Position numbers and translations under genes: made by a program. The notes below the pieces were generated by a model. That model made no database searches, was not told the origin of the DNA, and saw only the letters and a list, made by a program, of their open reading frames with translations. From NCBI GenBank assembly GCA_022559845.1, contig CM040128.1, positions 220,519,643-220,583,642 on the forward strand: a DNA stretch of 64,000 bases, written 5' to 3'. The first letter of the stretch is position 1; every line of letters starts with the position of its first letter. Positions 57,060 to 64,000 of the stretch are shown here, one piece after another. This DNA comes from Amorphophallus konjac. Its lineage: Eukaryota; Streptophyta; Magnoliopsida; Alismatales; Araceae.

Positions 57060-57515
57060 ATGCAGCCAAGAACCTGCTTCACAATTATGTCAGTATATGA
57101 ACGGTCTAACAATAGACCGCTCCATAAATTAAACGGTCCATCGGGGGCCGTTCAAACATTATCATTTTGAATATGATCATGAAATTTCACGGCCCATCAT
57201 AGGGCCGTTCAAAGGACAGAACGGCCATGCACTCGCCGTTCCATGAAGAGTACCGTTAGAGATAAAACATTCATATATAAACCGTCCAACCATCACACGG
57301 TCTATCGATAGACCGTGCAATCACTGGCAGTTTTAAAAAATAAAAGACCCTTCTTCTTCCTCTTCCTCCCTCCACACCGCAACCGACGGAGGCAAAGCGC
57401 CACCACCCTCCACATCTTCTCCAACCTCTCTTACTCTCATCTCTCATCCTCCATTCTCACCCTCGTCTCCCCCACTCATCCTCTTGTTCATGCGCACCAA
57501 GCATCACGCCCGCGG
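57060..57515 (+). other. Upstream region of PMD gene B
   Basis: Non-coding, with paired ACGG/CCGT words at 57100-57330 (for example ACGGTCTATCGATAGACCGT at 57298-57317, a perfect 20-bp palindrome), then a CT-rich leader (57340-57480) before the ATG. The leader resembles a plant 5' UTR. No TATA box is convincing. Confidence 0.55.
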
Positions 57516-60478
57516 ATGGCCGGTGAAGGTGAAGAGATGCCCCCGTCGCCGACGACTGCCGTGGCCGTTGGAGCACTGCCGCCCATCCCCGAGGAGGAGC
57601 TCGCGTCGGCGATCGAAGGGGGAGCTAAAGAGGCTACAGTGGCCAGAGAAGAAGGTGAGGAGGAGGCCGCAGTGGCCGGAGATGAGCCTCCCGCGCCGGA
57701 GGCGGCAACCGTGGCGGCGGCCAAACCGACAAGGATCGATGAGGTAGGTCATTCTAAACACAATCTTCATTTCTATCTAAATCAAATGCATGCTAGTCTA
57801 GAGGATAGAATGGGGGCATTCAACCACTTAGGAGCCGATTTAGGAGGCCATGGGGGCTCCACCACCGGCGGGGAGGGAGTTCACGTCGTTGGGAACAACG
57901 GTGATTGGACGGACTAACAGGAGCCACGCCATAAAACAGAACGACTCAAATAGAGCCGTCCACTACAAGCACGGCCCATGGGTGGCCGTTCTGGGAGATA
58001 CGAACCGACGAGTGAATGAGCGCTAGCACGGTTTGGTTGAAACCGTGATAGACAAGGACGTGCCATGTTGGTCCGTTCAGAAAATGAACCGACTTAGAAC
58101 TGAACGGTCTATATTGGTCCGTGAAACTTGACATGGTTAGGGTCTAACCATTCTAGCCCAGAAAATGAGAGGACTGAGAAGGGGAAGCATGGTTATCTGG
58201 CTACCGTGCAACAAACTGGGCAGCCAGAATGTGGCTGCGATCATCTGAAACATGGCTCAATTAAACGGTGAGGATAAAACTGTGAGATTAGTGAACGGCT
58301 TAAAAGAAGCCGCTTATTAGAAAAACTAAGCGGTCCATATGGGGCCGTTCAAGACATAGAGTGGTTCATAAGGAACCGCTCTGTGATCAGAATGCATTTT
58401 TTCTCCTTTTCCTTTCTTTTATTCATTATATAAAATGCATGATTCTGTTATTAAATGTATTCAATTGTGCAAATGAATGCAGGGAAAACATAGGACCCGC
58501 ATCTCTTGGCTGCAGGTTCGGGAAGTGTACCTCCCACTGCCCAACTTTCAGCGTGAGAGGCTAGCAGCCATGGGATTTTCGGAGTTCCTGGGCATAGAGG
58601 TGAGTCGGTTTGACACACCGCTACTCTATGCCCTACACGACCGCTGCGATCCAATAAGTCGCACGTTTCTCTTTCTGTGGGGGCACATGGTCCCCACGTT
58701 GGAGGACGTGGCGTGCATCACGGGCCTACGCGTGCGTGGGTCCCCAATTAGTGGGAGCACATACCCCGACTACTGAGAGATGGCCCAGGAGCTCCTGGGA
58801 TTGGGTTTGCTGCACCCAGAGCGGCAATCCACTACCTTGACCAGAGCGGCACTCCATGACAGTTTAGGACAGCGCCGAGCTGGGATCACGACGGGGGAGC
58901 TGCCCGAGCAGCACCTCCCGAGGCTGATAGAGTGAGTTCAACCATGAGTTGCGGAAGAGCCTGGACCAGAGGCGGACCGGGTGCTGAGGCGGTTCCTGAC
59001 ACTCTTCTTCGGATGCTTGCTGTTTGCCACGAGAGCGGACGTCATCAGCTGCCGCTTCTTGCCGTTGCTTCGGGATCTCGACCACGTGGGCGACTATGCG
59101 TGGGGAGCATCAGTTCTTGCTTTTCTCTTCGACACCTTGAGCTCCACCAGCCGACGGACCATGCTTGGCGGGTTCTCCCCTCTTCTCCAGGTACGACCTA
59201 ACCCTTGGACTTGATCATGCGACATCTATGTGTGACCTACATGGTAACGTGTAATGTGATGCAGGTGTGCACCTACGTGCGACTACGTGGGCTGGGGAGA
59301 GGTGAGGAGACTCACACTGAGCTCCTATCGATTTCCAGGAGGTGGACCGTACCTCGAGAGAGCGTAGGCCTTCGGAGACAGGTCCGAGAGCTTCACGATG
59401 ACATGGACACCCTATCGTACACCTCGGTATGACTCTAAACTTAGACCTTTTAATTAAATGCAGTTCTATATGCTTGTGATGCTGATGTGACTTCCTATCT
59501 TGATAGGTACGGTGGACCCCTTATGCAAACGAGGGGCAGGAGGGCCAGCCCTGGGTAGCAGGGGCCCTCGCCTTCTCTGGACGCGACGTGTGGCTTCACT
59601 GCATGAATGTAGTGGAGCCACTCTATTTCAGGCTGGTGATGAGGACGATGGGCGTCCACTAACCAGCAGTAGAGTTCCCAACGTTGGAGAAGCTGGGGGA
59701 GCGCGTGGGGCGACACCCACGAGGCACGGTGACGGTGCTGGACTGGAGAGAGCGAGCTGCGGAGCAGATCATAGATTGGACAACACTCGGGCGGGTTGTG
59801 ACCGGCCGAGCGGAGAGCGATGCGGCGTACTACACAGCGTACGCCAGGCACTACCGGGACCAGGTGTTCTGTGGTGCCCGCCGACCGGTACGACTTCTAA
59901 ACCCTAATGCCTTTCTATGATGCTTTCTATATGATTATGCACTAATGTTTGGTCTTTCTAAATGCAGATCTACCCTGAGGGACGGATTGTGGAGTTGCAG
60001 GGGCTCCTTCACTCCACGATCCGAGAGCGTGATGAGGCCCGGCAGGCCCTGGCCCTACTGGTGAGTTTTATAACCCTAAACTTAATTATGCACTTTGATT
60101 ATGATTATGCATGTGACAAACCTAGAGTTTTGGATGCAGCGCGCCGAGGGGACTCAGCGAAAGGGGGTCGATGCTCCTTCTTCTTCCTCGCAGACTCCCG
60201 CAGACCGAGCCAAGATGGACGCCGAGTTCACACGGATGGTTGCACGAGCTGAGGCAGTCGAGGTGGCTCTTGCCAACATGGTACGCAACCACTACACTTT
60301 CCATTTAATGCTTATGCTTATGATTATGAAATGCAATTGACTGACCATGAAATGTGCATGTAGACGACCGAGCTAACCACGTCATTGGGCAAAGCTGCCC
60401 GATTGCGAGAGGACGTAGAGCGCTTCCGTGTTGAAGCCGTAGCCTTACAAGTAGATGTGCTAGAGGCTTCGTGCCTCT
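57516..60478 (+). pseudogene. Plant mobile domain (PMD) gene, copy B, seven exons
   Basis: Exons: 57516-57743, 58483-59190, 59265-59426, 59507-59887, 59968-60060, 60140-60280 and 60364-60478. All introns start GT and end AG, and phases agree. The PMD core lies in exons 2-4: WGHMVPTLEDVACITGLRV, GDYAWGASVLAFLFDTLSS, RRWTVPRESVGLRRQVREL, then an R-rich segment ending ARHYRDQVF. Exons 5-7 encode a charged, probably coiled-coil tail. Stops are at 58775, about 58936, about 58948 and about 59661. The last exon is interrupted by Sirevirus C at 60479, so its reading into HPYGFDD is LTR sequence. The start could also be the in-frame ATG at 57537. It lies antisense to its element. Confidence 0.82.
57940..58390. 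repeat. ACGG/CCGT word field in intron 1 of PMD gene B
   Basis: Paired words such as CGGCC...GGCCGT and AACGGTC...GGTCCGT recur every 20-40 bases through the 739-bp intron, as in the shorter intron 1 of copy A. Confidence 0.7.
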
Positions 60479-60659
60479 TGTTGCATCCCTACGGTTTTGA
60501 TGATGTCTCACACTATAAATCAATTTGTTTTAACTATAAATAAACTTGTTTTTATACGGTGCATTTCTTTGTTTCTAAGCATGAAGGAGGTCTGTGCTTA
60601 TAGCATGATTCAAGTCCGTGCATTACATGTTATTCATCCTTTTACTTAATGCATATTAA

Positions 60660-61500
60660 GTCAGTGCAAGTTCTGCATCTCTCACATAAAGTGCTTGCCT
60701 CGGTGCAAGTCCCTGTTCATGCACAGGGTTCGTTGTTCATACTCTGTCTCTGTGCATTTCTCTAGGGTGTAATTTTGTATGGGTCTGTGCAATTCTTGAC
60801 CAGAATGCATTAATTAGTCTTGTCATTCCTCTTCACAGTGCAAATCCAACTCGGTGCAAGCTTTGTCTTGTACTTCTATCTGCCATCTCGGTGCAGCTCC
60901 TGTTTGGACTACATATCCCGACTCGGTGCATTCTTTCACCTTATGAATAACATGAAGTCGGTGCATCTTCTATTGCATTACCATTCTCGGTGCAAGGTTT
61001 GATCTGCACCTTGTCGGTGCAACCTTTGGTTAGACGAAGGTATTGGAACTCAACTCGGTGCATACTTCGCTTAAGAAAAAAATCAAGTTCGGTGAATAGC
61101 CAAGCCTTTACAAATCCCTGTAGCAACGAGGTCGGTGTTGCTCCTGTTTCAGGCTTTTTAGACTCGATGCAAGTCCTGTAGATAGCTAACGTAGACTGGT
61201 GCATCTTCTGCTTCATTCCACATCGATGCTTTTCTTGCCCGTCTTAGTCGATGCTTATTCCTTTAACTCGATGCAAACTTTTCTCTCTGGCAAAATAAAT
61301 TTAGTTCAACTTTGTGTCTTGTTGTTTCTTGTCTGAGCATATCTGTTGCACGATCAGAGTCCATGGTCTATGCTATTGACGTCATGCATTTTCTTGAGTC
61401 AGTGCACCTCTCACTTTTGCTTACTTCAACTCGGTGCAACCTGTTGTTCACCTTGTTGCAAGCTAGTGCAACAGTTGATTTGGGAACTTCTACTCAGTGT
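60660..61500 (+). repeat. TCGGTGCA word field
   Basis: About 18 copies of CTCGGTGCA or near variants (TCGATGCA, TCAGTGCA), all on the same strand, spaced 20-60 bases apart, often preceded by AC and followed by AGTCC or a CTCCTG-like word. The field ends about 200 bases before the TATA box. Confidence 0.78.
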
Positions 61501-61708
61501 AGTTTCTGGCTTCTTACTCCTTACACTGATACGAATTGTGCTAAGTGTGTGACAAATTGTTTATTTCTTCTCTAACAGTTTGTCTGTGCGTTCACCCGGA
61601 GAATGGCATGTGATCCGAGGAAGATAGAGGTCCAGAACATTCTGACACGTGCCCCAACCTTTCAGGCGGGAAACGTGGTATCTACACGCCTAAGGTTCTG
61701 GATCAGAC

Positions 61709-61722
61709 ATATATATATATGA
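61709..61722 (+). promoter_or_regulatory. TATA box in Sirevirus C LTR
   Basis: CATATATATATATG, about 1.2 kb into the LTR, followed by a purine-rich leader. Confidence 0.5.
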
Positions 61723-62510
61723 TGAGGAAAAAGGGTTCGGAGATAGAAGATGGAACAGTTGAAAAGAAGAGCAGCGTGAGAGCAATGCATCAAGAGAGAA
61801 AATCAGAGACTATCCACTCCATCTAGAGCTGAGAGAAAAATTTCTGAGAGAGAGAAGTGATTGTGAATGTGAAGATCTGCTTCTACGAAAGCTATATTGT
61901 TTTTGCTTTTAGAGAAAATTGTCGTTCATCGATCGGTTTGTTTTCAAGTTTTCTTTATTTTCATTTCATTCTGTTTCCCTCCATTGTCCTTGGAGGAAGA
62001 GAGGTTTGATCCTCTGGTTGTGTGAGTTACTTGGGAGTAACTGCACAGGGTTCCCTTTGCGACGTGCAACGGAAGGGAGATTGGTTCTCCAGTGTTTTTC
62101 TTCTGGTTGATCAGAAGACTGAGGAAAGTGTTCTTCAGAGCAAGCTGTATGGCAGCGGTTGTTGCAGACTGAGTCTGCTGTGTGCGATTGAATATTGCAA
62201 GGAAACCTTACTCTTCTGAGTAAGGGGTGGATGTAGATTGCGGATAGCAATCGAACCACCTAAAAATTTCCCTCTCTCTCTATGGTTTTTCTTGTTCACA
62301 TTTGTGCTGCTCTCCATCTACTTGACACATTGCTTCTTTGTGGGTTGCTTTCTCAATCTCATTCCTTGTTTTAGGCATCTCTGTTGCCTGTCTTCGAAGT
62401 CTTCTTCTCTGTAATTTGAGGGGTTGAGAAATTGTGTCTGAGTTTATCGAATTTTGGGAGTGAGCTATTCACCCCCCCCTTCTATCTCACTTTCCGCTGT
62501 GCGTATCAAT

Positions 62511-62522
62511 TGGTATCAGAGC
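62511..62522 (+). other. Primer-binding site of Sirevirus C
   Basis: TGGTATCAGAGC, two bases after the LTR end. It is complementary to initiator methionine tRNA. Confidence 0.85.
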
Positions 62523-62533
62523 AGGTATTCACA

Positions 62534-64000
62534 ATGTGGTCCAATGGCCAGGATAACCCCAGATTTAATGCTCCTTTGAGCTACATGGCTGAGGGACAAT
62601 CTATCAGCCGCCCTCCGTTCTTTGATGGTAACAGTTATCTTTTCTGGAAAAACAGGATGGAGGTATTCATCAGGGCGCAGAGCCACAAGCTGTGGAGGGT
62701 GATCACTACAGGGCCATACGATCTACCACCGAACGAGGACGCGTGGACAGATGATCAAGTCAAGCTCTCGTCACTCAACTGGACGGCCCTGAACATCATC
62801 TAATGTGAAGTACATCTAGACGAATATGCCCGCATCTCAGCTTGTAAGACGGCCAAGAAAATGTGGGATGCATTGGAATTAATCTATGAAGGTACATCTC
62901 AAGTGAAAGCAACGAAGGTAAATCTCCTCACCTCTGAATATGAGATGTTTAAGATGAAACAAGAGGAGACCATAACTGAGATGTATGCCAGATTGTCATT
63001 GATTACGAATAGTCTTAAGGGGTTTGGGAAAGAGATATCTGAGGGAGATATTGTCAGGAAGATACTTAGATCTCTAACCCCGACATGGCACACTAAGGCC
63101 ACTGTGATAGAAGAGTCTAGGGATCTGTCGACCATGACAGTCACCGAACTTATAGGATCCCTTATGACGTATGAGATGAATTTCAAAAGGAATGGTGAAG
63201 GAAGCGACAGTAAGGACAAGAATATTGCCCTCAAGGTGTCCCGCAGCAAGGGAAGTAGCAGCAGTGGGAGTAGTAGCTGCGAGTCTGACGGACTGTCAGA
63301 CCTCTACCAGGAGAGCAAGCAAAGCTCAGTCGACAATTCAGAAAACTCTTAAGGACTAAGGGAAAGACTTTTAGAAGGAAGAAGTCATACCCCTCTGGTA
63401 AGAACTTTGATTCCAGCAATGATAAGAATAGAAGTGCCAATAAATTCACATGTTTTCATTGCAGGAAACCTGGACACATGAAAGGGGAGTGCCCTGATCT
63501 TCAGAAAAAGGGTCCTGACTTTCAGAAGAAGAGCTTGAATGTGCAGAAGAAGAAACCACAAGCAATGGTCTGCACGTGGAGCGATGAGAAAGAAGATCCG
63601 GAAGCCAATTCCTCAGAGGAGGACGAAGAAGGAATTTGCATGATGGCAAATAGCGAAGAGGAGGTAACAAATATCTTCGAAAATTTTTCTATTGATGATT
63701 GGGAAGATGCCTATGCTGAACTATTAGATAAGTTCAATTCAATGAGTAAAGAGCATAGGGTTCTGAAGAGAAAATTCAATGCTAATATTGAAGAACAAAC
63801 TTAAATCAGTGCGGAAAATCAGAAATTAAAAGAACAATTGGAAGAAATTACTTCTCTAAAGAAGGAAAATGAAAAGCACAAATTTGAGAACCAGGAAGTT
63901 CACTCATAGCTCAGCGAACTCAAGATAAAATTTGAAGACAGTCTGATTGGAAACAGTGTGATCACATAGAAGTATGAAGCCGTTAAGAAAGTGAACACTA
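62534..64000 (+). pseudogene. Sirevirus C gag, continuing past window
   Basis: Start ATG 62534 (MWSNGQDNPRFN), the first after the primer site. The N-terminal region has PPFFDGNSYLFWKNRMEVFI and SHKLWRVITTGPYDLP, with a TAA at 62801-62803. The core follows with KKMWDALELIYEGTSQVKA and FKMKQEETITEMYARLSLI, and a serine-rich linker. After a frameshift near 63350 comes the zinc knuckle CFHCRKPGHMKGEC (63451-63492), acidic segment ICMMANSEEEV, then a coiled coil (AYAELLDKFNSM and onward) with stops at 63802, 63907 and 63967. This is the standard Sirevirus Gag order and is the reference for the rearranged genes of elements A and B. Confidence 0.87.

Larger units (their letters stand above)
53939..60478 (-). 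mobile_element. PMD-B: LTR element with antisense PMD gene, inverted relative of PMD-A
   Basis: In element sense (- strand) the window holds the antisense PMD gene, a conserved intron-like block, a polypurine tract and the 3' LTR (56099-53939). Its gag-pol would lie right of 60478, but Sirevirus C is inserted there. The LTR ends (TGTTGACACCC and CATGTCAACA) abut Tat sequence cleanly at 53938, so it probably inserted into the Tat element. Confidence 0.75.
60479..62508 (+). repeat. 5' LTR of Sirevirus C
   Basis: About 2.03 kb, ending GCGTATCA. Order inside: start, TCGGTGCA word field (60660-61500), TATA (61709), purine-rich leader, then GCAGACTGAGTCTGC and GTAAGGGGTGGATGT, which also occur in the composite at 42640-44362. 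Confidence 0.8.
60479..64000 (+). mobile_element. Sirevirus C (Ty1/copia), + strand, 5' part
   Basis: It comprises a 5' LTR (60479-62508), primer site and gag, and runs off the window. It starts TGTTGCATCCCTACGGTTTTGATGATGTC inside the last PMD exon. Its LTR start matches the other Sirevirus LTRs in spacing and in the GGTTTTGATGATG word. Confidence 0.82.

Overview
The window is plant nuclear DNA and consists almost entirely of transposable elements inserted into one another. I found no convincing host housekeeping gene, no rRNA or tRNA gene, no CRISPR array and nothing bacterial. The case for a flowering plant is a chromovirus-type (Tekay/Del-like) Ty3 element with a chromodomain, a Tat-type Ty3 element with a second, archaeal-type RNase H, Sirevirus-type Ty1/copia elements with coiled-coil Gag and multiplied polypurine tracts, a CACTA-type terminus, and two copies of a plant mobile domain (PMD) gene carried antisense inside an LTR element. 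I cannot name the species.

Layout, left to right. 1-5395: 3' part of a + strand LTR element (PMD-A) with an antisense PMD gene and a 3' LTR. 5396-25125: + strand Tekay-like element. Its 5' LTR is cut by PMD-A, and it is split just after its primer-binding site by a - strand Tekay relative (6908-17234) flanked by a repeated ATGTCA. The 5' LTR of that relative lost 932 bp and gained a Tat-type LTR (13971-16731). 25126-30864: - strand Sirevirus A, with a rearranged gag and a row of zinc knuckles. 30865-44845: - strand Sirevirus B, which shares the LTR 27704-30864 with A in tandem. B is interrupted by a very compact non-autonomous LTR element (31964-39303, perfect GACTC target duplication) and by an inverted Sirevirus LTR composite (42640-44362). 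44846-45532: CACTA end. 45533-53938: Tat element (LTR, ORF1, gag, part of RT, two RNase H domains). 53939-60478: - strand element PMD-B, an inverted relative of PMD-A, with a seven-exon antisense PMD gene. 60479-64000: + strand Sirevirus C (LTR, primer site, gag), inserted into the last PMD exon.

Every coding region seen is broken by stops, frameshifts or deletions, and many of the stops fit single C-to-T or G-to-A changes. The most striking non-coding signal is that nearly every LTR family here carries its own dense swarm of short CpG-centred, often palindromic words. Examples are paired ACGGTC/GACCGT words in the PMD and Tekay elements, perfect 23-bp GTCGAC palindromes in the compact element, GGTCGACC or TCGATGCA or TCGGTGCA in Sireviruses, and CCGGCGCGCC in Tat. 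The antisense PMD gene with conserved exon lengths, a 329-nt intron-like block conserved on the opposite strand, and the relocated zinc-knuckle array of Sirevirus A are the other points most worth following up. All boundaries were set by eye from alignments between copies within the window.
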